Positions 17,500 to 25,923 of a stretch of 64,000 nt of DNA are shown one piece after another. The translations under genes were made by a program, and so were the position numbers. The stretch's first letter is position 1, and each line of letters opens with the position of its first letter. The DNA lies in contig JAPLFH010000012.1 of the NCBI GenBank assembly GCA_026390815.1, positions 1 to 64,000 on the forward strand, given 5' to 3'. Origin of the DNA: Ignavibacteriales bacterium (GTDB taxonomy: Bacteria > Bacteroidota > Ignavibacteria > Ignavibacteriales > SURF-24). The notes below the pieces were generated by a model. That model did no database searches. It saw only the letters and a list, made by a program, of their open reading frames with translations, and was not told where the DNA came from.

Positions 17500-19500
17500 T
17501 CAAATAGAATTTTCAAGAATAATTTCAGCAATATCTTTTACTTTAACTTCTTCTAATTTATCAAACGATTTAACTCCGTCTGTTAACATAGTCATACAAA
17601 ATGGGCAAGCAGATGCAATAACATCAGGTTTTAGTTCTAAAGCTTCCCGAACTCTTTCCTCGTTAATTCTTGTACCAATTGTTTCTTCAAGAAACATTCT
17701 GCCACCCCCAGCTCCACAACAAAATCCTTTATCTCTGCTTCTTTCCATTTCAATCAATTCTGATCCAGTTACTGAATTTAGTATTTCCCTTGGTTCATCA
17801 TAAATATCATTATATCTTCCTAAATAACAAGAATCGTGAAAAGTTATTTTGGATTTTGTTTCTTCAGATTTCAATTTGATTTTATTTGTTTTTATCATTT
17901 CATCAATTAATTCTGAATGATGTAAAACCTGGTAATTACCACCAAATTGTTTATATTCCTTTTTTAATGAATTAAAACAATGAGGGCACGCGGTAACAAT
18001 CTTTTTAACTCCATATACATTTAATGTTTGAATATTTTCTTGAATCAGCATTTGCGCAAGATATTCATTTCCAAGACGTCTGGCAGTATCACCATTGCAT
18101 TTTTCTTCATTACCCAAAATTCTGAAGTTAATATTAGCTTTTTGCATCAAATATGCAAATGATTTTGTAACTTTTTGATAACGAGCATCAAAGGAGCCGG
18201 CACAACCCACCCAAAAGAGCAGATCGCAATTTGAATCTTCTGCCATTGTTTGAATATTCATTCCTTCAGCCCAATTTGCTCTATCCTGGCTATTAAAAGC
18301 CCAAGGTGTATAGTTAGTTTCCAGATTCTTAAAAACAGCATTCAATTCATTAGGAAAGTTTGATTCTGAAAGAACAAGATTTCTTCGCATTTCCACAATT
18401 GCATCAACGTGTTCTATCATAACCGGGCATTCTTGAACACAAGCATTACAAGTAGTACACGCCCAAAGCTCATCATCAGTAATATAATTATGTAAAAGCT
18501 GTTTGTCTAATACTTCTTTTTTTCCAGAATTGTCTTTAACTAAAAGAGATGCTTTTTCAATTGTGCGATGTCTTATATCTGTAATTATTTTTCGAGGAGA
18601 GAGCGGTTTGCCTGTATTTGCGGCAGGACAAGCTGCAGTACATCTTCCGCATTCAGTACAAGTATAACCGTCTAAAAGCTGTTTCCACGTAAATTGTTCA
18701 ATATCAGATGCACCGAATACTTCAATTGTTTCATCTTCAAGATTTATAGATTTTAGAATATTTTTTTTATCACTTAGATTTGCAAAGAAAACATTTGGTA
18801 TTGAAGTAATTACATGAAAATGTTTTGAATAAGGTAACAAATTCAAGAATCCAAAAATAAAAATTATATGGAGCCACCAGAATATTTTTGCAAATAATTC
18901 TGCCCCTTGAATGTTGTGAGGATAAAAAATCGGTGATAAAGTAAAGGCAACTGGGCGAAGTTCGAAATGTTGAAGTTTAAAATCGTTTTGAGCAATTGCA
19001 GAAATATTTTGTCCATACATTGCAGCAACAACAAATAGAATTAAAAGCAAAATAATCGTAGCATCAATTTTACCTTCCTTTCCAACTTCCAGACGAGGAA
19101 CTTTAATCACATATCTGCGATATAAAGCCCAGAGTACCGCGGCAATAACAAATACACCAAATATATCTTGTACAAAAGTAATTGCGCTATAAACAGGACC
19201 CAAAAAAACAAAGCTAAAGGGAGTATAAAATCCCTGAATTATGCTTTCCATTACTGCAGCAAGAAAAAGTACAAATCCCCAAAAAATGAAAACGTGAATT
19301 GAACCTGCAACCGGATCCCGCATTAGTTTAGTTTGTCCGAAAGCAATTATCAGAACATTTTTAATCCTTTGCGAAATATTATCAAATCTATTTTCAGCTT
19401 TACCAATCAGGAGGTACTTGATTTTAGTTCGCAAACTAAAATAAAAAATACTGAATGTTAGTATAAAAACAAGAATGAAGATAAAATTTTTAATTTCCAT
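17500..19500 (-). CDS. Membrane-bound Fe-S oxidoreductase with two CCG domains (HdrDE/EMO-like)
   Basis: 666-aa protein combining an N-terminal membrane part of about six helices with the NarI/HdrE-like look (residues 1-240) and an HdrD-like part. The latter has two 4Fe-4S motifs, CTECGRCTAACPAANTGKP and CTTCNACVQECPVMIEH, and two cysteine-rich CCG domains (VGCAGSFD with NEEKCNGD and TACPHCFNSL; SCYLGRYND with GFCCGAGGG and SACPFCMTML). Homologues pass electrons between electron-transfer flavoprotein and menaquinone during acyl-CoA oxidation. An acyl-CoA dehydrogenase gene lies about 1.7 kb away on the other strand, which fits, but no etfAB is in the window. Confidence 0.88.
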   Translation of the reverse strand: MEIKNFIFILVFILTFSIFYFSLRTKIKYLLIGKAENRFDNISQRIKNVLIIAFGQTKLMRDPVAGSIHVFIFWGFVLFLAAVMESIIQGFYTPFSFVFLGPVYSAITFVQDIFGVFVIAAVLWALYRRYVIKVPRLEVGKEGKIDATIILLLILFVVAAMYGQNISAIAQNDFKLQHFELRPVAFTLSPIFYPHNIQGAELFAKIFWWLHIIFIFGFLNLLPYSKHFHVITSIPNVFFANLSDKKNILKSINLEDETIEVFGASDIEQFTWKQLLDGYTCTECGRCTAACPAANTGKPLSPRKIITDIRHRTIEKASLLVKDNSGKKEVLDKQLLHNYITDDELWACTTCNACVQECPVMIEHVDAIVEMRRNLVLSESNFPNELNAVFKNLETNYTPWAFNSQDRANWAEGMNIQTMAEDSNCDLLFWVGCAGSFDARYQKVTKSFAYLMQKANINFRILGNEEKCNGDTARRLGNEYLAQMLIQENIQTLNVYGVKKIVTACPHCFNSLKKEYKQFGGNYQVLHHSELIDEMIKTNKIKLKSEETKSKITFHDSCYLGRYNDIYDEPREILNSVTGSELIEMERSRDKGFCCGAGGGRMFLEETIGTRINEERVREALELKPDVIASACPFCMTMLTDGVKSFDKLEEVKVKDIAEIILENSI

Positions 19501-19541
19501 AAAACTGATTACATTTTTCTGTTGGAATATTGTTCTGCTTA

Positions 19542-20120
19542 TTATTTAGGTAATTTTGGATATTTTTTACTAAATGAATGATACATACTAACTGCAGCAG
19601 AAATTTTTATTAGATCCCACACAGAAAAAATAATTGCGCCAGCAAAAAACGCCTGTTTAAAATTTCCACTATAAAAAGTTGTAAGATATGCTGCTCCAAT
19701 AATCAAAACAATTAAACTTGCTAACACCATTGAGGATATTATTGTGAATAGATTTCTTTTTCTTTCAATAATAAATCCAACAATAAATGCTGCTATTGGA
19801 AATGATAAAAGATAACCACCTGTTGGTCCAAATAATATTGGTAAACCAAAAGACATATTAGCAAACACCGGTATTCCAATTATTCCAACAAATAAATAAA
19901 TGATTTGACTTATTGCACCATTTCTTGAACCAAGGAAAGCTCCTGATAAAATTACAAGCATTGTTTGCAGAGTAAAAGGAACTGGCTGAACCGGAACACT
20001 TACCTGTGCAGCAAAAGCCGTAAGAGTTGTAAAAGCTAAAATCCAAAAAAGATCTTTGCTAATAGCATAGCTAAAATATTTCATCAATTTATTTGATTTA
20101 CTAATTTCATTAACTAACAT
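19542..20120 (-). CDS. bioY: Biotin transporter BioY (ECF S-component)
   Basis: Six-helix membrane protein (192 aa) with the BioY signatures SVPVQPVPFTLQTMLVILSG, LGSRNGAISQIIYLFVGIIG and GPTGGYLLSFPIAAFIVG. It binds and imports biotin, alone or with ECF energising subunits, which are not seen nearby. GGAG sits 5 nt before the ATG. It is 41 nt upstream of the Fe-S oxidoreductase on the same strand. No biotin operator or riboswitch is obvious in the 77 nt upstream. Confidence 0.93.
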   Translation of the reverse strand: MLVNEISKSNKLMKYFSYAISKDLFWILAFTTLTAFAAQVSVPVQPVPFTLQTMLVILSGAFLGSRNGAISQIIYLFVGIIGIPVFANMSFGLPILFGPTGGYLLSFPIAAFIVGFIIERKRNLFTIISSMVLASLIVLIIGAAYLTTFYSGNFKQAFFAGAIIFSVWDLIKISAAVSMYHSFSKKYPKLPK

Positions 20121-20197
20121 TGTAACTCCATCTAATTAAAATTATTTTTGAAGAATAAATATGTTTTTTCTAATAAATTATCAAATTTTTTATTGCT

Positions 20198-20965
20198 TCA
20201 TTCAAAAGGATGCTTTATATCAAATGTATGTCCAGCCGAAGGAATTTTATAAAACTCAGTATATTTTTTATCTGACCAGTTATAAATTTCTTCAGCTTCT
20301 TTTAAAGGAACCGCTAAATCTTGTTCACCGTGTGCAATAAATAATGGTCGATTTAACTCCTCAACCGCTTTTCTAATACTTAATGAATTTTTCCCATTTT
20401 CTTCAATATCCTTTAAAAGCGGAAGTTCTATTCGCATCATCTGGCCAGTTCTTTGATTCATAACCTCAAAAAAACCTTTCTTCTTCCATTCTTCTTTTTG
20501 CCGTTCAGAATATCTGTCCAAATATGAAATCGATGCCCAAAGAGCAACTCCTTTAACATCTTTAATATTTCTTGAGGCAATTAAGGAAATTGCACCTCCG
20601 CGGCTATGTCCCAATATTCCAATCTTCGGTTGATTTACTATACCAAAATAGTTGCTTAGATAAGCATTAATAAGTTCAGACAATTCCCTTACTTCTCTTG
20701 AATAAGTATTCTGCGCAAATTTTTTAAGATCAGAAAAAACAAGTGGATTTTCACCAATTCCATTATGCGAAAAATTAAATGTAAGAACAAAAAAGCCTTT
20801 TGAAGCGAAATATTCACCTAAATATGGACCAAATCCCCAATCCTTAAATCCTTGGAAACCGTGAACAAATATTAGACAACGATTAATATTATCCGTAATT
20901 CCATAAGCAGTTAAACTTAAAACTTCTTTTTCAGATGTTATAAAACTATAATCCTGCTTAACCAT
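20198..20965 (-). CDS. Alpha/beta hydrolase
   Basis: 255-aa soluble alpha/beta hydrolase. Oxyanion region IFVHGFQGFKDWG, nucleophile elbow GILGHSRGGAISL (Gly-His-Ser-Arg-Gly), Asp in IAHGEQDLAVPLKEA and the final catalytic His in AGHTFDIKHPFE are all present. Likely a carboxylesterase or acyl-peptidase-like hydrolase; the substrate is unknown. It is transcribed leftwards, divergent from the acyl-CoA dehydrogenase across about 215 nt that include a possible TATTTTTG promoter box at 21151-21158 for that gene. Confidence 0.87.
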   Translation of the reverse strand: MVKQDYSFITSEKEVLSLTAYGITDNINRCLIFVHGFQGFKDWGFGPYLGEYFASKGFFVLTFNFSHNGIGENPLVFSDLKKFAQNTYSREVRELSELINAYLSNYFGIVNQPKIGILGHSRGGAISLIASRNIKDVKGVALWASISYLDRYSERQKEEWKKKGFFEVMNQRTGQMMRIELPLLKDIEENGKNSLSIRKAVEELNRPLFIAHGEQDLAVPLKEAEEIYNWSDKKYTEFYKIPSAGHTFDIKHPFE

Positions 20966-21180
20966 ACGTAAATATGCTTATTAAGATGTGAAAAATCAAG
21001 AAAATTGAACATTCAATATTATCTAATGCAATCTTGCAGATAAAAACTTCACCACAAAGAATGTTATTCCAATCTTATAAAATAATTTTTATCTTAGCAT
21101 TGTAATATTTTTTATTTAGATTTATTGGTACAAAGCGATGAATTATAAATTATTTTTGGTAAAGTGGAAAGTTGTTAAGC

Positions 21181-22326
21181 ATGGATTTTAAATTTCTTGA
21201 TGAACATAAAATGCTTCGCGATACGGTAAAAGAATTTACGAATAACGAGATCCGACCAATCGCTAGAAAAATTGATGAAGATGAGTTTATTCCGAAAGAA
21301 TTAATTAAAAAGTTAGGAAAGTTAGGAATTCTGGGTACTTTATTTCCAGAAGAATATGGAGGTGGTGGTTTTGGAATTGTTGGTTTTTGTCTTGCTGAAG
21401 AAGAGATTACAAGAGCCTGCGGTTCTACAGCTACTTTAATTGGAGCACATCAGTCAATTGGAACGAATACAATTTTCATTGGCGGATCTGAGGAATTAAA
21501 GAAAAAATATTTACCTTCATTAACTTCTGGTGATAAAATTGCTGCCTTCTGTTTAACAGAACCTGAAGCTGGTTCTGATGCCAACAGCCTAAAAACTCAT
21601 GCAAAATTAGTTGGTAGTAATTGGATTCTGAATGGTTCAAAAACCTGGATAACCAACGGCTCTATTGCCGATGTCTTTTCAGTATTTGCAAGAACTGATA
21701 AAGGTATTACCGGTTTCGTTGTGGATTCCAATACACCTGGAATTATTATTGGTCCAAATGAAAAAAAATTAGGAATTAGGGCAAGCGCTACAAATCAAAT
21801 TACTTTTGAAGATGTTGAAGTTCCACCTGAAAATATGATCGGTATTGAAGGCCGGGGATTTTTATATGCAATGCGTACTCTTGAAGCAGGAAGACTTTGC
21901 ATTGGTGCATGCTGCATTGGAGCTTCAAAAGAAATGCTCGAAATGTCTGCCGCTTATGCAAACCATAGGAAACAGTTTGGTGAAGTAATAGCTCATTTTC
22001 AAGGTGTGCAGTTTATGCTGGCAGAAATTGCAACACGAATTTATGCAATGGAAAGTTTGCTTTACAGAGCCGCACAAGGTTATGATGATAAGCGAGATAT
22101 TGCATTAGAAGCTGCTATGGTAAAGCTATTTTGTTCTGAAGCTGTTGCAGAAGTTGCTGATAAGGCTTTACAAATTCATGGTGGAATGGGATTTTCCAGA
22201 GAATTACCTTTAGAAAAATTTTACAGAGACGCGCGAATACTAAAAATTTTTGAAGGCACGAGTGAAATTCAAAAAATGATAATTGGAAGGAAAGTCGCAA
22301 AAAATAATGGAGTCTGGAAGTTATAA
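21181..22326 (+). CDS. Acyl-CoA dehydrogenase
   Basis: FAD flavoenzyme introducing the alpha-beta double bond in acyl-CoA (beta-oxidation or branched-chain/aromatic acid catabolism). Signatures: AFCLTEPEAGSDANSLKTHA, WITNGSIADVFSVFART, QFGEVIAHFQGVQF, QIHGGMGFSRELPLEKFYRD and the terminal catalytic FEGTSEIQ. A TTG at 21172 opens the frame, but the ATG at 21181, with GGAAAG about 9 nt upstream, is preferred (381 aa). It is the first gene of a rightward set whose next member overlaps it by one base. Specificity (butyryl-, isovaleryl- or glutaryl-CoA) cannot be set by eye. Confidence 0.92.
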   Translation: MDFKFLDEHKMLRDTVKEFTNNEIRPIARKIDEDEFIPKELIKKLGKLGILGTLFPEEYGGGGFGIVGFCLAEEEITRACGSTATLIGAHQSIGTNTIFIGGSEELKKKYLPSLTSGDKIAAFCLTEPEAGSDANSLKTHAKLVGSNWILNGSKTWITNGSIADVFSVFARTDKGITGFVVDSNTPGIIIGPNEKKLGIRASATNQITFEDVEVPPENMIGIEGRGFLYAMRTLEAGRLCIGACCIGASKEMLEMSAAYANHRKQFGEVIAHFQGVQFMLAEIATRIYAMESLLYRAAQGYDDKRDIALEAAMVKLFCSEAVAEVADKALQIHGGMGFSRELPLEKFYRDARILKIFEGTSEIQKMIIGRKVAKNNGVWKL

Positions 22327-23078
22327 TGCCAAAACTTTTAGTTATTCCTTCGATTGATATAAAGAACGGAAAAACTGTTCGCGTTGTTCAGGGTATTCCT
22401 GAATTAGATGTTGCTGAATACGGGAACGACCCGGTAGATGCAGCTCTTCTGTGGCGGGCTGAAAACGCAAAGTGTATTCACGTTGTTGATCATGATGCTA
22501 TCTGGGATGAGAAAGGAAGAAATTTTAAACTCATTGAAAAAATTTGTTCATCGGTAGTTATTCCCGTTCAACTTGGTGGCGGCATAAGAAATCTTGATGA
22601 TGCAAAACGAGCTATTGATCTGGGTATTTACCGGATTGTTATTGGAAGTTTATTGCATGAGAACAGGAAGGAATTCGAGAGGATAGTAAAAGAAATTGGT
22701 ATTACTCATGTTGCTGCTGCAATTGATTTTTTTGAAAACGAAGTAATCTATAAAGCAAGATCTATTAAAACCGGTTTAACCCCATTACAGATAGCAAAGG
22801 ATTTTAAAACTTTTGGTATTGAAAGAATAGTTGTAACAGATGTTAAAGCAAATGGTATGATGTTCGGTCCAAATATAGAAATATCTAAGTTGATAGCAGA
22901 AGTAACTAAATGCAAAGTGACTCTTTCCGGCGGTGTTAGAGATAAGGATGACCTGATGGCAATAAGTGAAAATACAGATTCAGGCATCGATTCTGTCATT
23001 GTAGGCCGTGCACTTTATGAAAATAAATTTCCTTGCCAGAGGTTATGGCGCATAGCAGAATCTGGAATTTTTAATTGA
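22326..23078 (+). CDS. HisA/HisF-family TIM-barrel protein (divergent HisA paralogue)
   Basis: 250-aa barrel with HisA landmarks: LVIPSIDIKNGKTVRVVQG at the N-terminus, VPQ-type strand IPVQLGGGIRNLDDA, VVTDVKANGMMFGPNIE and VTLSGGVRDKDDL. The canonical HisA segment VDLDGA is changed to VVDHDAIWDEKGRN, and the gene is not in a histidine operon. Its ATG overlaps the acyl-CoA dehydrogenase stop (TAATG). It could be the organism's ProFAR isomerase displaced from a his cluster, or a repurposed paralogue. Aspartates at the two catalytic strand positions (IPSID, VVTD) remain, so isomerase activity is possible. Confidence 0.75.
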   Translation: MPKLLVIPSIDIKNGKTVRVVQGIPELDVAEYGNDPVDAALLWRAENAKCIHVVDHDAIWDEKGRNFKLIEKICSSVVIPVQLGGGIRNLDDAKRAIDLGIYRIVIGSLLHENRKEFERIVKEIGITHVAAAIDFFENEVIYKARSIKTGLTPLQIAKDFKTFGIERIVVTDVKANGMMFGPNIEISKLIAEVTKCKVTLSGGVRDKDDLMAISENTDSGIDSVIVGRALYENKFPCQRLWRIAESGIFN

Positions 23079-23086
23079 GGTTTGAG

Positions 23087-23626
23087 ATGCAAGAAAACAA
23101 AAACACAATTACTGTCAGTAGCTTTTGGTCCAATCTTTTTAAAACACCTGCCGAAAGAGATGAAATTAAGTTAGTACTTACTTCCATGCCTCCATTCAAA
23201 GAACTTAGCTCGAGGGATCTTGATTTACTCTTACATATTGTACACAACAGAGTTTATGCTGCCAATGAATTCATCTTCAATCAAGGAGATCCTGGAATTG
23301 GATTATATATTATTCAATCAGGTGAGGTACGTATTGAGAAACAAATAGATAAAAATCAAAAGTACACTCTTGCTGTTTTTAACAGAGGTGATTTCTTTGG
23401 AGAAATTGCTTTGCTTGACGATGATGCCCGCTCCGCATCAGCTATTGCAGCGAAGGATTCCAAATTAGCTGTTATATTTAAACCAGACCTTGACGAATTT
23501 GTAGAAAAATATCCAAAGAAAGGAATTAAAATACTCCAAGGCATTTCTCAAATTGTAGCAACACGATTAAGAAACATCAATCAGGATTTTATCACTTTAT
23601 ATTTTCAATCTTTAAATAAACAATGA
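23087..23626 (+). CDS. Cyclic nucleotide-binding domain protein
   Basis: 179-aa protein with one cNMP-binding beta-roll (about residues 40-155): FIFNQGDPGIGLYIIQSGEV and the phosphate-binding cassette FFGEIALLDDDARSASAIAA with its conserved Glu and Arg. No DNA-binding helix-turn-helix follows, so it is not a CRP-type transcription factor but a stand-alone sensor module. The start is ATG 23087 with GAGG upstream; an in-frame TTG at 23075 overlaps the preceding gene. It lies between the HisA-like gene and uspA and is probably co-transcribed with them. Confidence 0.85.
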   Translation: MQENKNTITVSSFWSNLFKTPAERDEIKLVLTSMPPFKELSSRDLDLLLHIVHNRVYAANEFIFNQGDPGIGLYIIQSGEVRIEKQIDKNQKYTLAVFNRGDFFGEIALLDDDARSASAIAAKDSKLAVIFKPDLDEFVEKYPKKGIKILQGISQIVATRLRNINQDFITLYFQSLNKQ

Positions 23627-23636
23627 GGAGGTTTGT

Positions 23637-24104
23637 ATGGAATCTCAATTTAAAAACATTTTAGTTCCAATTGACTTTTCTGATTATTCTAAACGAGCAT
23701 TACAATATGCATTCAATTTAGCTAATCTTTTTGGATCAAAAATTTTTTTAATTTATGTAATAGAACCAGTAATATACCCGGCAGATTTTAGTATGGGGCA
23801 AGTTGCCCTGCCAGCAATAGACATTGAAATGAATTCGAGAGCAAAAGAAGAATTAGAAAATCTTGCTAAAAAGGAAATTTCTGGTTTGGAAGTTACAACA
23901 ATAATAAAGACCGGAAAACCTTTTGTGGAAATAATTGAAACTGCATCCGAAAATGACATCGATTTAATTATTATTGCATCCCACGGGCATACTGGTGTTG
24001 AGCATATTCTTTTCGGCAGTACTGCAGAAAAGGTTGTTAGGAAAGCTCCTTGTCCAGTGTTAACTCTGCGGGAACCAGTGAAAGGTTTTACCTATAAAGC
24101 ATAA
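23637..24104 (+). CDS. Universal stress protein, ATP-binding UspA type
   Basis: 155-aa single-domain Usp. It begins ILVPIDFSDYSKRALQYA and ends with the ATP-binding pattern Gly-2x-Gly-9x-Gly-Ser in SHGHTGVEHILFGSTAEKVV, followed by RKAPCPVLTLRE. GAGGAGG lies about 5 nt before the ATG. Such proteins bind ATP and rise in energy or stress states. The adjacent cNMP-binding protein suggests a small energy-status module, which is inference. Confidence 0.93.
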   Translation: MESQFKNILVPIDFSDYSKRALQYAFNLANLFGSKIFLIYVIEPVIYPADFSMGQVALPAIDIEMNSRAKEELENLAKKEISGLEVTTIIKTGKPFVEIIETASENDIDLIIIASHGHTGVEHILFGSTAEKVVRKAPCPVLTLREPVKGFTYKA

Positions 24105-24144
24105 CTTATTCAAATAAAATAATTTTAGAATTGAAATACCTCTT

Positions 24145-24765
24145 ATGTTTCTTTTTAATAAAAAAATTAAAATACTATTTCTTTATGTAACTCCATTAAT
24201 TATTACAGGATGTTTCTCTTCCAAAAGCGGAGTTGAAAAAACAAGTAATGAAATTATAATATTACCACGGTCAGCCTGGAATGCTTTAGATCCCAAACCG
24301 TTTCCATCTCAAATTCCGGAACGGATCACAATTCATCACGAAGGAGAATATTTATCCCCGGATGCAAATGCTGCAGAAAAAATAAAAAACACTCAAATCT
24401 GGTGCATAGGCAAAGAAAGAAATTGGTCCGATATTCCTTATCATTTTCTTATAGACTTAAAGGGAAATATTTACGAAGGAAGAAATGTCTTTACTGCTGG
24501 TGAGACTAATACAATTTATGATCCTTCCGGGCATTTGCTTCTTACTTGTATGGGAAATTTTGAAGAGCAGGAAATTTCTAATGAACAGCTAAATGCACTA
24601 ATTAATTTAACTGCATTTTGTTGTAAGAAATATCAGATAAATCCAGAAACTATTAAAAGCCACCGGGATTATACTGAAACCTTGTGCCCAGGTAAAAATC
24701 TGTATAAATATTTCCAGAACGGATATATCATTAAAAAAGTTAAAGAGGAACTTGCTAATCTTTAA
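24145..24765 (+). CDS. PGRP/AmpD-type N-acetylmuramoyl-L-alanine amidase, predicted lipoprotein
   Basis: 206 aa with an N-terminal lipoprotein signal (PLIITGCFSS, lipobox Cys about residue 23). An amidase_2/PGRP domain carries the zinc ligands: His in ITIHHEGEY, His in KSHRDYTETLCPG and Cys in the same segment. YHFLIDLKGNIYEGRNVFTAG is the family's central motif. It should cleave muramoyl-alanine bonds in the periplasm, in peptidoglycan turnover. It lies 40 nt after uspA and is the last gene before the nucleoside operon promoter. Confidence 0.88.
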   Translation: MFLFNKKIKILFLYVTPLIITGCFSSKSGVEKTSNEIIILPRSAWNALDPKPFPSQIPERITIHHEGEYLSPDANAAEKIKNTQIWCIGKERNWSDIPYHFLIDLKGNIYEGRNVFTAGETNTIYDPSGHLLLTCMGNFEEQEISNEQLNALINLTAFCCKKYQINPETIKSHRDYTETLCPGKNLYKYFQNGYIIKKVKEELANL

Positions 24766-24802
24766 TTTTATTTTATCATAGGTTTCATAATTAATTCATT
24801 CC

Positions 24803-24833
24803 TTTGATTATTAACTTCATTCATCTATTTTTG
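24803..24833 (+). promoter_or_regulatory. Bacteroidota-type promoter of the nucleoside salvage operon
   Basis: TTTG at 24803-24806 and TATTTTTG at 24826-24833 are separated by 19 nt. This matches the TTTG-N19-TAnnTTTG consensus described for Bacteroides-type primary sigma factors. The cdd start is 20 nt downstream of the -7 box, with AAAGGA before the ATG. Confidence 0.7.
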
Positions 24834-24853
24834 CAAATAAAAAAAGGATATAA

Positions 24854-25252
24854 ATGGATTATCACTTGCTTGCCAAAAAAGCAATTGAAGCAAAAAGAAA
24901 TGCTTTACCTACCTATTCACACTTTCATGTTGGGGCGGCTCTTTTAACTCTTGAAGAAAAAGTTTATTCTGGAGTTAATGTGGAAACTTCTTCTTATGGT
25001 TTGACAATGTGTGCAGAACGTACGGCAATATTCAAAGCTATTTCAGAAGGAGAAAGAAATTTCAAAGCTATTGCAATCGCAAGTGATTTACCAGGTTTTT
25101 GTCCACCCTGTGGAGCATGCAGGCAGGTAATTTGGGATTTATGTGCAGATATTGATGTAATAATGGTGAACCATAAAAATGAATTATTGGTAAAAAAGAT
25201 AAGCGAACTTCTTCCATTTGCCTTTGGTGATGATAAGTTAAATGAATTATGA
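24854..25252 (+). CDS. cdd: Cytidine deaminase
   Basis: Zinc enzyme deaminating cytidine and deoxycytidine to uridine forms. Homotetrameric type, 132 aa: SHFHVGAALLT, the catalytic CAERTAIFKA (Cys ligand, proton-shuttling Glu) and CPPCGACRQV with the remaining Cys ligands. First gene of a coherent cdd-tdk-nupC-punA salvage set with its own promoter. Confidence 0.96.
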   Translation: MDYHLLAKKAIEAKRNALPTYSHFHVGAALLTLEEKVYSGVNVETSSYGLTMCAERTAIFKAISEGERNFKAIAIASDLPGFCPPCGACRQVIWDLCADIDVIMVNHKNELLVKKISELLPFAFGDDKLNEL

Positions 25253-25340
25253 AGTTCCGTAATTCATGAATGATTATAAATAATTAATTCGAAATAAAAT
25301 TGAATATTGATTCTGAAGATATTTCGCTTGGAGAAGCTAT

Positions 25341-25907
25341 ATGGAATTAGCACCGCACTCAACACCAAAAGATACCGGTTGGATTGAAGTAATAGCTGGT
25401 TGTATGTTCAGTGGTAAAACTGAAGAATTGATTAGAAGATTACGACGTGCTCAAATTGCCAAACAAAATGTAAAAGTTTTTAAACCTAAAATTGATGTAA
25501 GATATTCTACAAGTAAAATAGTTTCTCACAGTGAACAATCACTTCCCTCTTTGATTGTAGAATCTCCTCAAGAGATTTTAGAACTTGCAAAAGATGCGCA
25601 AGTAATTGGTATTGATGAAGCACAATTCTTTTCCAGCGAGCTTATTAGTGTATGCAATAAATTAGCTGATGAAGGAAAACGCGTAGTTGTTGCTGGCCTT
25701 GATTTAGATTATCGTGGAATTCCTTTTGAACCAATACCTCAACTTCTTGCCATAGCAGAATACATTACAAAAACATTGGCAATTTGTGTGGAATGCGGTA
25801 ACCCTGCAGACAGAACACAGCGCAAAATAAAATCAGAAGAAAGAGTTGTTGTTGGCGCTGCAGATTCATACGAAGCACGCTGCAGAAAATGTCATTACAT
25901 TCCATAA
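25341..25907 (+). CDS. tdk: Thymidine kinase (type II)
   Basis: Phosphorylates thymidine (and deoxyuridine) using ATP. P-loop [18 protein letters not shown], the DEAQFF Walker-B-like segment, the lasso-domain Cys pairs [13 protein letters not shown] and CRKCHYIP for zinc, and GADSYEARC at the substrate lasso. At 188 aa it is a typical human-TK1-like bacterial enzyme. An extra N-terminal stretch ([13 protein letters not shown]) precedes the core. It is 88 nt after cdd and 16 nt before nupC. Confidence 0.95.
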   Translation: MELAPHSTPKDTGWIEVIAGCMFSGKTEELIRRLRRAQIAKQNVKVFKPKIDVRYSTSKIVSHSEQSLPSLIVESPQEILELAKDAQVIGIDEAQFFSSELISVCNKLADEGKRVVVAGLDLDYRGIPFEPIPQLLAIAEYITKTLAICVECGNPADRTQRKIKSEERVVVGAADSYEARCRKCHYIP

Positions 25908-25923
25908 TTAAAAAGAGAATATT

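Noticed and set aside
20121-20197. Biotin operator or riboswitch before bioY
   Set aside because: The 77-nt interval is AT-rich with no dyad resembling a BirA or BioR site.
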